From the NCBI GenBank assembly GCA_037179515.1, contig JAXCGZ010003844.1, positions 1 through 64,000 of the forward strand: a stretch of 64,000 bases of DNA, given 5' to 3'. Position numbers and translations under genes: made by a program. This stretch comes from Halocaridina rubra. Its lineage: Eukaryota > Arthropoda > Malacostraca > Decapoda > Atyidae. The notes under the pieces are model-generated. The model saw only the letters and a list, made by a program, of their open reading frames with translations. It ran no database searches and had not been told where the DNA came from. Shown here one piece after another: positions 1 through 10,789 of this stretch; positions within the stretch are counted from its first letter, which is position 1, and each line of letters opens with the position of its first letter.

Positions 1-682
<682 letters not shown>

Positions 683-683
683 A

Positions 684-1095
684 CATTTTATTCTACCCAA
701 CCCCCCACACGCCCTTTGTCCCAGCCAACTAGGGAGGGGCACTGTACACAGTTATTAAAATAAATAAACCAACAGAATTACAAACAATGATGGGCCTTTA
801 ATAATAATAATGATAATCTCCACAATCATCATCAAAGGAAAATTATTGCCGCCAATAATAATAATAAAAATCTAAGGAAAATTTTTGGAATAGACTTCAT
901 GAAAGTAATGCAGAGGTATATTAAAACCCAGCAGAGAATTGGATATTCATTACACATCTTTTATAATCCCTTCACATCTGACAGGTCATTATACTCTCCA
1001 TCTCTGTTTCTCTTTACAGCCTGATAAAGGCTGTTTTATTTTATCATTTTTTGGCCCTTCCTTGGGTCACAATCATAATTTTTTTTTTTTTTTTT
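684..1095 (+). repeat. Dispersed LINE-related repeat, copy 1
   Basis: This about 400-bp block recurs at 27726-28150 with the same order of landmarks: a C-rich start after a (CT)n tract, AAT/ATG-rich short repeats, a GGATATTCATTACACATC segment, a CTGACAGGTCATTA segment, and a T-rich end after a GGTGTCAC-like motif. Shorter copies of its 3' half occur at 25928-26095 (minus), 39018-39186 (plus) and 42960-43135 (minus). The constant 3' end followed by a T or A homopolymer suggests a LINE 3' untranslated region. No protein is encoded. Confidence 0.6.
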
Positions 1096-1189
1096 ATAAG
1101 TACATAACAAAGCAGAAAGACCTGTAGTTATGTATATTAACATGCAAATAGTGTACAGTATAAAAGATATACAAATTTACTGTACAGTA

Positions 1190-2303
1190 AACAAATTAAT
1201 ACACTTTATTATGCGGTGGGCAACAGGAATACACTGGTACGTGCATGGTGGCGGTGAGCACGAGGATGCCAGAGAGCAAACCACTCTCTCTAAACGTTTT
1301 TGCTCTAAGACGCTTTTTCCCTGACGATATTATATGACAAGTTTGTTTGCTGTATGTTCTTAATGCTTTTTTCCATTCTTTCCATAATATCTGATCGCAT
1401 TAAGCGGTAGAAGAGGAGGAGGATGCGGGAGACAAATCTCTTATCTACAAACGTTTTTCCGCCTCCGTATCAGCTGATGCACTCTCACACGCTATTTGCC
1501 TGACGATATTATATCGCAAGTTTGTTTGCTGTTTGTTCTTAATGCTTTTTCTCCATTCTCTACATAATATCTGATCGCATTAAGTGGGAGAATGAATCTC
1601 GATCTGCAAACGTTTTGCCGCCTCTGTATCAGCTGATGCACTCTCGAACGCTATTTCCCTGACAATATTATATCGCAAGTTTGTTTGCTGTTTGTTCATA
1701 ATGCTTATCTATGCACTGTACTTAGCATTTTTTCCAATCTCTCCATAATATCCAATCGCATTAAGCTGTAGAAGAGGAGGAGGATGCGAGAGAACGAACC
1801 ACTATCTGCAAACGTTTTTCTGCCTCCGTATCAGCTGATGCACCTCGCACGCTATTTCCCTGACGATATATCGCAAGTTTGTTTGCTGTTTGTTCTTAGT
1901 GCTTTTTTCCCATTCTCTTCATAATATCCAATCGCATTAGGCAGTAGAAGAGGAGGAGGATGCAGGAGAACGAACCTCTATCTGCAAACGTTTTGCCGCC
2001 TCCTTATCAGCTGATGCGCTCTCGCATGCTTTTTTCCTGACGATATACAAACCTTAACACAAACACAGTTAGAACAAGCGATATATCGAAGCAGTATGCT
2101 GGGTAAAGAGATACTGAAGCACTTGGCAGCATGGCGGAAAAGTGCCTCCGAGGCAGTTGAGTATTTACTAAAATGAAATTTTTTTTTTTTCAAATTTATT
2201 TGCATGGCCGTTATTCGTGTATTTCGTATTTTTTTACTATTATTTTTTAGAGGCGTTATTTCAATTTCGCGGATTATAAACACGCATAAAAAGCAAACTG
2301 AGT
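1190..2303. mobile_element. Non-autonomous DNA element with ~180-bp tandem repeats
   Basis: Four to five diverged copies of a 160-200 bp unit lie between about 1310 and 2050. Landmarks are GACGATATTATATCGCAAG (about 1322, 1502, 1661, 1862, 2039) and TATCAGCTGATGCACTC. The part from 2045 to 2303 matches 28460-28709, a short element bounded by Tigger-like inverted ends. One inverted copy of the repeat unit occurs at 38225-38280, next to another Tigger-like end at 37994. I infer a non-autonomous pogo/Tigger derivative carrying internal tandem repeats. The outer left boundary is not clear. Confidence 0.45.
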
Positions 2304-2432
<129 letters not shown>

Positions 2433-2958
2433 TGCATAAGAGATGATTTACAAATAAATAGAGAATTATTTTATATGTAGAAAACTGTAATGTATTACAA
2501 ATGTTATTCTTAATGCTGCACAGATTTATTATATTATTTCTTATGTACTATGATTCATTTATTACACTATTGCTGGTACAACTTTTACTCTACTGTCATA
2601 TATTTTCATCTTCCTTGTAGATCTGTGAACTCATCTACAATAATAGAGAGAAAAGTTATGGATAAAATGTAATTATTGTATGCATTGTAATAGCTACCCT
2701 TTCACTCAAGCAGTAGGTTATTTTCCCGAGACTACCAATTTTTTATTTACTTGTGATGAACTGAATTTTTTTCATTTAACACTTACGTTTACCAGATTAT
2801 TTATAAATTTTATAAAATTGGCTTTAGTAAGCATATACCTTATAATGAGCCCTACCAAATGTCTAATTTTTGTAATTGTACATTACTGATACCTCTGATG
2901 TATGTAGTATGCCTTATAGCCTTGAGTTCGGTTGCAATAGGCTTTTTTTCTCTTGTAG

Positions 2959-3169
2959 AAGCAATGGACCTTGAAAATGCATCTGAAGAGGAAGACTCAG
3001 AAACAGCAGTCAAGTATGGGCCTGTTGAACTTGTTATTGACGAAGAGGATGCTGATCATCTTTTAGATGAGTTGAGACCTGAGGACCAAGGAATAAGAGC
3101 GGATGATCCAGAGTTTAATGCTGCCTATGATTATGAATGGACTAAAGGCAGAGTTCGAGGGCGTGGCAG
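2959..3169 (+). CDS. Exon A: constant N-terminal exon of the zinc-finger gene
   Basis: First recognisable coding exon of the multi-cassette zinc-finger gene. A pyrimidine-rich tract ending in TTGTAG gives the acceptor, and the exon reads AAGCA then ATG at 2964 with G at -3 and G at +4. It encodes MDLENASEEEDSE and onward: about 68 residues, strongly acidic (residues 1-50), ending in a basic KGRVRGRG stretch. The donor CAG|GTAAAT leaves two bases of an Arg codon (phase 2), exactly what exon B needs. The start is inferred: the frame is also open upstream to the acceptor (phase 1), so further coding exons, such as a BTB exon, could lie left of the window. None is visible from 1 to 2958. The product is probably a nuclear DNA-binding protein. 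Confidence 0.8.
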
Positions 3170-3652
3170 GTAAATCTAGATACTAGCTGTGTCTCCATTT
3201 TCTGTCTCCTCCGTTTCCTCTAAGTAATGATTTGAAAGTCCTTAGTTAGTAACTTTATTTTTAGCCAAATAAAAGTCTGTGAATATTGGAGCAAAGGCAA
3301 TCATCCTTTGCTATGATGATGGAGTATTTGCTCTCACAGTAACTGAATGCTGGTGGGCATAAGAAAATAGAAGTGTAGCAGTGAAATGCCATATGAGAAT
3401 TGGTGGAGTCTGATGCCTCTCCATAAATTAGATTGTTCTGGGAACAGGAAGATTTTTAGGGAGAAAGTGGAACAGATATGCCCTAAACTAGTATTGGATA
3501 CTAAAGAAGGGTGGGTAATAGTTGATTAGTGAAGAGGATTAATTTTGGGAAATTAACAAGGTGTGTGAGCCAAGGGTAAACTAAGAAGAAGAAGGACGGA
3601 TGGGCTTAGAGGTCCTTTCCATGAGTGACCTTATCTTTTTGGAAGGTGCATT
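3170..3652 (+). other. Start of intron 1, no gene seen
   Basis: Donor-proximal part of the about 9.9-kb intron between exons A and B. It holds no recognisable coding sequence. It stops at the AGAAT target duplication of the LTR element. Confidence 0.6.
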
Positions 3653-3657
3653 AGAAT

Positions 3658-3821
3658 TGTATTAAGCCATAGTAGTATTTAAGGCTTTATTCTACATAAA
3701 TACAACTACGAGCATATGCAAATAAAATAAACAATGGTAAGAGAATCAGAAATTATGATTACAATTAGAAGATATACAATGATAAAAAAATGAAAGACTA
3801 CATTAAGAGAATATAATAACA
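3658..3821 (-). repeat. 3' LTR of the gypsy-like element
   Basis: 164-bp long terminal repeat, the downstream copy in element orientation. It keeps the 17-base segment (3686-3702) complementary to the putative primer-binding site at 7630-7646. Confidence 0.92.
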
Positions 3822-3940
3822 TTCACCCCCTACTGACAAGAAAATCACTATATCAAAGCGTACAACATATAATGGCTTATAACAATAAGCATATTATTAT
3901 ACTAGAAAGTATACTATAAAAAACATCCAAATTCAGTAAT

Positions 3941-6480
3941 TTACAAATCTAAGTGATTTGGAGGTCGACGTTGGCGCTCAGATCTACGCAAAGGTACCGA
4001 CATCTCGTTTTCAGATGAGAATAAAGAACGCCGAGTTCCTTGAGTCATTGGGACGCCCAAAGAAACAGGTCGACTGATGTCATTTGGTTGATTCGTTTCA
4101 TTACTGTTGTATACTTGTCTGTTCACAATATCTACAATTTCAGCAGCGGGAGAATGAAAATTATCAGTCCTGTGAGTACCATTCTGAATAGCATATGCTG
4201 GAGCCAGGTGTTGAGAGTTATCAGTCTTCTGAGCAATAGGCTGAACATCATTTGCTGGAGCCAGATGTCGAGTTGATACAGTAGTTTCCTCGCCATTAGA
4301 GAAACGTATGTGGGCATACTGGGAATTTGCTTCTATGAGTTCTGCCTCTTCAACAATAGAGTCATACTTGGATTCTCTGACATGGCGTTTTACTAGGACA
4401 GGTCCTAGGGAGGAAAGCCACGTTGAGAGAGAGTATCCGCTGATTGACCGGTGTTGGAAAGCAAACAGGCGCTCATGTGGAGTAGCAATTGTAACCGTTG
4501 AAAGTAGAGTACAGATTGAGTGTAGGGCATCCTCTAAAACAAGCTCCCAGTGAGAAACAGGTACTGGTAGATGTTTTGATTTTAGTGCAAGAGCAATAGA
4601 TTTCCAGATCACTCCATTGTACCGCCCGCACTGACCATTGCCCTGGGGATTATATGGAGTCGTATGAGTAGTAGGAATCCCTCGGCTGTGTAGAAAATGG
4701 CAGACGTCTGCTGACATAAACGAAGCTCCTCTATCAGAATGGATGTATGCAGGCATACCAAATATTGCAAACAATTGACTAAGACATCTGATAACAGTCC
4801 GTGAGCTCATATCAGGGCATACAAATGCGAATGGGAACCGAGAAAATTCGTCAGTAACAGTCAGAAGATACTGATTCTTTGATGAGGATGGCAGTGGTCC
4901 TTTAAAATCAGTACTAAGTCTTTCAAATGGAACCGTTGCTTTAATCAAATGAGATGATTCAGGTTGATAGAGCTGTGGCTTACACTAAGCACAAACTGGA
5001 CATGAGGAAGTTACCCTTTTTACCACCTCCACAGAAATAGGAAGGTTTCGCATCCTAACAAAATGTCCCATTTGTGTTATACCAGAGTGGCAGAGTGAAT
5101 TGTGTAAATTCAGTAAAGTTTCTATACTCACAGCTGAGCAATACACCATTGATAATGCATCAGCAGGGATATTATCCTTGCCAGGCCGATATTGAATGTT
5201 GAAATTGTAACAGGCAAGTTCAATTCTCCACCTCTGTATTTTGTCATATTTTTATTTTGCCAGATTGCTTTGAGTCCAACATTAAAGCCTCTGATTTCTG
5301 ATCAGTAATAAGAGTAAAATGACGCCCAGTCAGATAGTGACGCCATTTGCGAAGTGCTTCTACTATTGCATATGCCTCCTTTTCTATAGCAAAATGTTTC
5401 CTTTGGCTAGGGCTAAGAGTCCTAGAAAATAAGGCCACGAGTCTTTTTGACTGATTCAGAGTGGCTGCCAAAGCATTCTCAGATGCATCCGGCTCTACCA
5501 CAAATGGGATAGTTTCATCAATGGATTGTACTGCGGAGTTCTCAAGTTCAGTTTTTAATCGTTTGAATACCTCCATAGCAGCTTCAGAGAGTGGAAACGT
5601 TTTAGCCTGAATCAGAGGAACAACTTTCTCAGAATAGTTTGCTGTCCACTGTTAGTAATATGAGAACATACCAAGAGCTTAACATAATGAAGCAATATCA
5701 TATGGAATGGGCAAGTCCCGCAATGGCCGAAGACATTCTGAATAGGGTTTAATCCTCCCATCAGAGACAGTATAACCCAAGAAAGCTACAGATGAAACTG
5801 AAAACAAACACTTATCAAGATTAAAGGTCAAATTTGTCTGCTTAGCAGCTTCCATGAACCTTCCTAGGTTAGTATCGTGCTCCTCTTTAGTTTTTTCACA
5901 GACAGTAGTATTGTCAAGATACACAACAGTATCTGCTAGATCACTATCAGCAATAAATTGGTCCATTATCCGTTGGAAACAAGCGACACCATTGGTTACC
6001 CCAAATGGGATCCGAGTAAATTGGTACAGCTGATTACAAGCTTCAAAAGCTATGTATGACTTGTCCTCGTTAAGTATTGGAATTTAATGAAAGGCAGACT
6101 GTAGGTCGATTGTGCTGAAGAATCAGTACTGAGCCACTTTATTCACCAGTTCATCAATTTTTGGAAGAGGGTAGGCATCCAACAGCTTAAATCAGTTGAT
6201 AGTTCGCGAATAGCCTAAAGCCATTCTTTTCTTTTGTCGCTCACTAGTTGTGACTAATACTTGAGCTCTCCAAGGCGAATTGCTGGGTTCAGTGAAGCCT
6301 TCTGAGAGAAGCCTCTCAATTTCTGATGAGATGAATCTTTTATCAGGTTCACTATATTTTCTTGATTTAACAGCAATAGCCCTATAATCATCAGTCAGAT
6401 TTGCAAAAAGAGCCAGAGGAGATATAGTAAAAGTTGCCAGCCCAAACACATTCAGTGGAGGTCTGTCTCCTTCAAATTTC
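3941..6480 (-). pseudogene. gypsy-like pol remnant (RT, RNase H, integrase)
   Basis: Broken pol of the LTR element, read right to left. RT fingers/palm is at 6192-6449, and the RT catalytic region at 5679-5966 has YLDN where the family has YLDD. RNase H is at 5244-5576 with EPDAS and the ALRKWRHYL block. The integrase core at 3941-4948 has STDFKGPL (first Asp) and HSDRGASF (second Asp), but NPQGNGQCGRYNG has Gly where the catalytic Glu normally stands. The frame ends at 3941 with a short C-terminal tail and no chromodomain that I can see. Several frameshifts separate the pieces. The enzyme would once have copied and integrated the element and is now inactive. Confidence 0.88.
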
Positions 6481-6497
6481 AGGCTGACACTTTTATG

Positions 6498-6821
6498 TTA
6501 ATTCATAAAGCTCTGACCCAATATAACATCTTTGCATAGATCAGGAAGCGTAGACAGCCTAACTTTGTGATAGTTATGGCCTGCCAATACAACATGCGCC
6601 AAGTAGTAACCATGTATCTTAGTGCTCAAGGATGTAGAAGCCATGGAGACAATGCTAGATGCAGGGTGCACATGAAGATTTAACTGTGTAACAAGTAATT
6701 CACTCACAGTATTCTCAGAGCTACCTGTGTCCATCAGAGCCTCAACTATTCTTCCTTTCAATTTAATGTTAAGAGTAGCTTTAGAAAGGACACCTGAGGA
6801 AGCCACAGTAACAGTAGCCAA
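6498..6821 (-). pseudogene. gypsy-like aspartic protease remnant
   Basis: About 107 residues containing the retropepsin active-site triad in ALMDTGSSEN, and later a VILGQSFM segment matching the conserved ILG-x-D/S-F region near the C-terminus of retroviral-type proteases. It lies between gag zinc knuckles and RT, as expected for Ty3/gypsy. It is separated from its neighbours by stops. Confidence 0.8.
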
Positions 6822-6840
6822 TGTGATGATACAGTAGTAG

Positions 6841-7596
6841 TTATTCCAGCCTTAGAGGACTTGCACATTTTTGCATAATGTCCCGTTTTGCCACACTGAT
6901 TACAAGTTGCTTCACGAGCTGGACAGTTGATGCTGGGATGTCATCTATTCCCACAGAAAAAGCACCTTCGCCCTTTACTGACAGCAGCTGAAGCATGGCT
7001 AACATCTCTGGAAAATTCATAATGACTTGGAGCAGCTGCAGCTGCAGCCACACCAAAAGCCTTCTGTGGAGTGGAGTAAGACTCAGAGCTCTTCTGTGTT
7101 TCATCAAAAGCTTTAGCTTGGTCAAAGGCAGTAGTTAAGTCAAAGTGTTCTATTGTCAAGGAGTCCCTGACGAACGACAGATAATAATCCACTTATGAAA
7201 GCATCCCGGATTGCTTCCTCCTTACATTTTTCAGCACTTACAGCTTTGTAGTTACAATCACTACTTAGATTCTTCAGGGCCTGTAAGTATTCATCTAATG
7301 TATCCCCTTGTTGCTGTCGACGGATGGACAATAAATGTCTAGCATAAAGTTCATTCCTAGGCTTTACATATAAATCCTGTAAAGTTGCAATAGCAGCTTC
7401 ATATGTGTTACAATCAGAAGTGTATTCAAACCCAAATAGAGCAATATAATTCGTAAGCAAATCCAACTTGTTAGGAGAGAATCCTTCTATAACATAAGAA
7501 AATTTGAAAAAGTTTTAGCCAATGCTTCCATTCCTTCGCAGCAGTATTCGAATTTGGATTGGCATCAAATATTTCAGGTTGCAGGAATTTATCCAT
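6841..7596 (-). pseudogene. gypsy-like gag remnant with zinc knuckles
   Basis: The likely gag start codon is at 7596-7594 (MDKFLQPEIFDANP), followed by a capsid-like region (7140-7466, including DEYLQALKNLS). The C-terminal part has two CCHC knuckles near 6870-6960. The second (CNQCGKTGHYAKMC) is intact; the first is interrupted by an in-frame TGA. Frameshifts near 7490 and 7190 break the frame. In a live element this would be the RNA-packaging structural protein. Confidence 0.75.
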
Positions 7597-7629
7597 AATG
7601 CTCCAGTTGAAACAAAACCAGCATTCAAA

Positions 7630-7646
7630 TATTTATGTAGAATAAA
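7630..7646 (-). promoter_or_regulatory. Putative self-priming primer-binding site
   Basis: 17 bases, one nucleotide inside the 5' LTR, are the exact reverse complement, in element RNA terms, of LTR positions 3686-3702. The position is where a primer-binding site belongs. Tf1/sushi elements prime reverse transcription from the 5' end of their own RNA, and this arrangement would fit such self-priming. That is inference: the transcription start is not known. Confidence 0.5.
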
Positions 7647-7647
7647 T

Positions 7648-7811
7648 CGTAATAAGCCTTAGTAGTATTTAAGGTTTTACTCTACTTAAATGCAACTACA
7701 AGCATCTGCATATAAAATAAACAATTGTAAGAGAATTAGAAATCATAATTACAATTAGAAGGTATACAATGATAAAAAAATTAAAGACTACATTAAGAGA
7801 ATATTATAACA
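7648..7811 (-). repeat. 5' LTR of the gypsy-like element
   Basis: 164-bp partner of the LTR at 3658-3821, diverged by scattered substitutions, so the insertion is not recent. In element orientation it begins TGTTATAA and contains a TTTATTTTATATG sequence that could serve as a TATA box upstream of the segment complementary to the primer site. Confidence 0.92.
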
Positions 7812-8042
7812 AGAATAATACACATCATACCCTGACAAAGGATGGGACCCAGGACACCTGAAACCCTATTTTGGAGTTCATTGAGACTTGAACTATTTCA
7901 CTCTGTTTTTTTACTTTTGCCAGATAAATTATTGTCCTCGAGAACGTGAGTTGATATTTTCATTTGCTTTTTAGTATCAATTTTTCCATGTCGTGACCTT
8001 ATTACTAACTATGACTGGATGAGGCATTAAGAATGAAATACA

Positions 8043-8053
8043 GATTTTTTATT

Positions 8054-8143
<90 letters not shown>
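8043..8143. repeat. (TTA)n and poly(T) tract, LINE 3' tail
   Basis: ATT/TTA trinucleotide repeats followed by about 40 T residues. On the minus strand this is an A-rich then AAT-rich tail at the 3' end of the LINE to the right. Confidence 0.85.
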
Positions 8144-8146
<3 letters not shown>

Positions 8147-8868
8147 GTGACTCCAGGACAGGCAAAACACTACCCTCATCAATGAAGGCCCGGGCACGAA
8201 GAAAATATTATATGAAGGAAAAGAAAAAGGTTTGAACAAGGCAGAGATGAGGCAATGATACACAAAGGTAAAGAACAGACTGAAAAAATACTCAAAGTAT
8301 TGAGGACCTAGAGATATTCAAGATTAGGCCCTGAGATGACCTTAGCTCTGCTTTTTGAAGGCAGATAGGTTATAAGAATTTGGAAAGACAGAAGGAAGAA
8401 GAGAGTTCCAGAATCTGAAGGTAGATGGGAAGAAGCAGTGGCTGCACTGACCAATCCGCTAGCTACAACTCTCCACACAGTACCTATGTGACGAGACTAC
8501 TTGGCAGGTGTTATTCGGCCTCGGCAGTGAGGGAGGGATGCAACTCGCCAACTCACTAGAACAGCGATGGAAATAGTAACGATAGAAAGGAGAAAGGGAT
8601 GATACCTTACAGCGAAGAGAAAGAGAATCCTGATGAGAACTAAGAGAAGGATCATTAATGAATCTGACTGCCTTAGATTCAACCCTGTCAAGGAGATAAA
8701 TATAAGAAGAAGCACCCCAGATGTGTGAGCAGTATTCTAAGCAGGGTCGGATAAGACTTTTATAGATTTAGAGTAACTAAAGAATTGAAGTTTCAAAGAC
8801 AATAGGGCTATCAGGTGAAGAAGATAAAGAGATAGCCTAAACCTGTGTCTTGGAGGCATTAAATTTAA

Positions 8869-9592
8869 CTAAGTTTTGGGTGCCCCACTCAGATACCCTA
8901 TGCAAATCGGAGTTGAGAGTAGAAGAAAGAGTGATACAAGACTGATTACGAGTAGCAGATGAAGGTTGTGAAGAAAGGCATAGGAAAAGTGAAGGATAGA
9001 ATCACATGCAAAGGCGTGAAGAAGAGAGGAAGATGGGGACTGTAGAAGATTATTGATGAAGAGAGGGAACAGAGTAGGTGAAAGAACAGAGCCCTGTGGA
9101 ACACCGCTGGTAACAGAGAATGGGCTAGATGTTGCACCATCAACAACTACAGATATGAAATGGTCAGATAGAAAACTGGAAATCAGAAAACAGAGAGAAG
9201 GGGTAAAGCTATAGGCAGGGAGTTTGGCCAACAGAGCCTTGTGCCAGACCCTGTCAAAAGCCTTAGAGATATCAAGGGCGACAACAAAAGATTCCCCATA
9301 GTTCCTCAGAGGAGATAACCATACATGAGTAAGATAGGACAGGATGTCACCAGTGGATCTTGCCTCGGGAAGCCGTACTGGTGATTGGAGATGAGTGAGT
9401 TAGATTCAAGACGTTCAAGAAGTAAGCATTGAGCAAAGTTTCGAATACTCTAGCGATAGAAGAGGTTAGGGCAATAGTTTGGTAGTTTGAAGGAATAGAG
9501 CCGTCACCCTTCTTAGGAACAGGTTGTACTAGTGCATGCTTCCAAGATGAAGGATAGATACTGGTTGAGAGAAAGAGGCAAAAAGACGGCAA
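8869..9592 (-). pseudogene. LINE reverse transcriptase remnant
   Basis: Two separated blocks carry RT signatures: PVPKKGDGSIPSNYQTIAL with SIARVFETLLN (fingers/palm) at 9347-9592, and SGVPQGSVLSPTLFPLFINNLL (palm) at 8869-9231. The catalytic box downstream reads FACD instead of the usual [FY]ADD, so the first catalytic Asp of the pair is lost. Frameshifts lie between the blocks. Confidence 0.85.
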
Positions 9593-10299
9593 AACACAGG
9601 AGCCAGTTCATTTGCTAACTCCTTAAGAACTCTTGCAGGGATACCCTCGGGACCAGATGCCTTGTTTGTTTTTAGTGAGCGAAGAACCTTATGAACTTTA
9701 CATGAAGAAAGGATAAGGGAGAGTATAGGGTTTGAGAGGAGTAAAGATTGAGGGACAGGTGCACTGGAATCGTTTATTGAAGAGTTGGCAGAAATATGAG
9801 AGCCAAAGAGTGGCTTTGTCAGTGGGAGATTAAGCTATAGAACCATCAGAACGTATTAGAGGGGGAAAGCTTGAGTTACAGAAGTTTTTGGAAAAGTTTT
9901 TGGCTAAGGACCAGAAACATTTGTCAGTAGGAGAGGAATTAAGGTCATCAGCTTTCCTTCTTGTAAAGGAAGCCTTAGACCTTCTAATCTGAGTAGTACA
10001 GCAGTTCCTAACTACAATAAAAGCAGAGCGAGTTAAATCAGAAGGAGAGGCATGGTACGACTAGTGTGCCCGATTCCTGGCCTGAGTAGCCATGGAGTAG
10101 GCACGGTCAATCCAATTCCCGAGGTTATGATCTCAGCAACTTTTAGAGCTACCTGATCAGGGTGGCGGGACCAAAAGCAGTAGTCATCCCATAGGAAGTC
10201 AATGCAAAAGTTATGCAAATCTTCATGTTGGGTACGCTCAAAGTGCCAGAGGCGGTGCTGAGTAGGAGGGATTGGTTGAGGGGGAGTGAAAATGTAGGA

Positions 10300-10776
10300 G
10301 ATTTAGATCACACAGTAATTAGATTTACCAAGAGGGGAAAGCACAAAATAAGAGTAGTTTGAAGGGTTAGAAGTAAGAAATGGGTCATGGGTGTTGGCTG
10401 CATGTTTGTGTCGATCGGGAAGATGAGTATGATGTTTGATAATTTGCTCCAGAGCATGGGTAGTAGAGAAAGCAAGGACCTCACTTCCTCCCACATCAGT
10501 GTGAGAAGAATGAAGCCACTCACTGTGGGTGAGAAGATAGCAAGAACTCATGGCAAGAGGACAGATATTCAAAGAAAGACACAAAATTAGTGAAGTTTGG
10601 AGAACAGTAGCAGAAGCAAAGGAATATAGTGGTAGATTGATATTAAAAGAGATTCTCTCAAGGAAGTCACTCAGTAGGAATAACAGAATTTCTCTATCTT
10701 CTTGATTCATTGTTATATATTTATGTCTCATATAGTTAGGAAGACATTTGCACTGAGAAACAGAATCTTCTTGCAA
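10300..10776 (-). pseudogene. LINE endonuclease remnant
   Basis: The segment ending DPFLTSNPSNYSYFVLSPLG, preceded by HSSHTDVGGSE, matches the C-terminal part of apurinic-type endonucleases in LINEs, where L-D-L-F-L-T-S-N-P and S-D-H are conserved. Here the final Asp-His reads NYC, so the active site is damaged. Only the C-terminal half of the domain is recognisable. Confidence 0.65.
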
Positions 10777-10789
10777 ACTAGTAGCAGTT

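Larger units (their letters stand above)
3653..7816 (-). mobile_element. Complete Ty3/gypsy-like LTR retrotransposon with 5-bp TSD
   Basis: The element occupies 3658-7811 (4154 bp) and is flanked by the direct repeat AGAAT (3653-3657 and 7812-7816). Its two 164-bp LTRs start TG and end CA. Read on the minus strand it has gag, protease, reverse transcriptase, RNase H and integrase in Ty3/gypsy order. A purine-rich tract (AGTAGGGGGTGAA) abuts the 3' LTR at 3822-3834. Instead of an obvious tRNA primer site, the bases next to the 5' LTR (7630-7646) are the exact complement of a 17-base stretch in the LTR (3686-3702). Frameshifts, stops and lost catalytic residues show it is dead. It sits antisense in intron 1 of the host gene. 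Confidence 0.92.
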
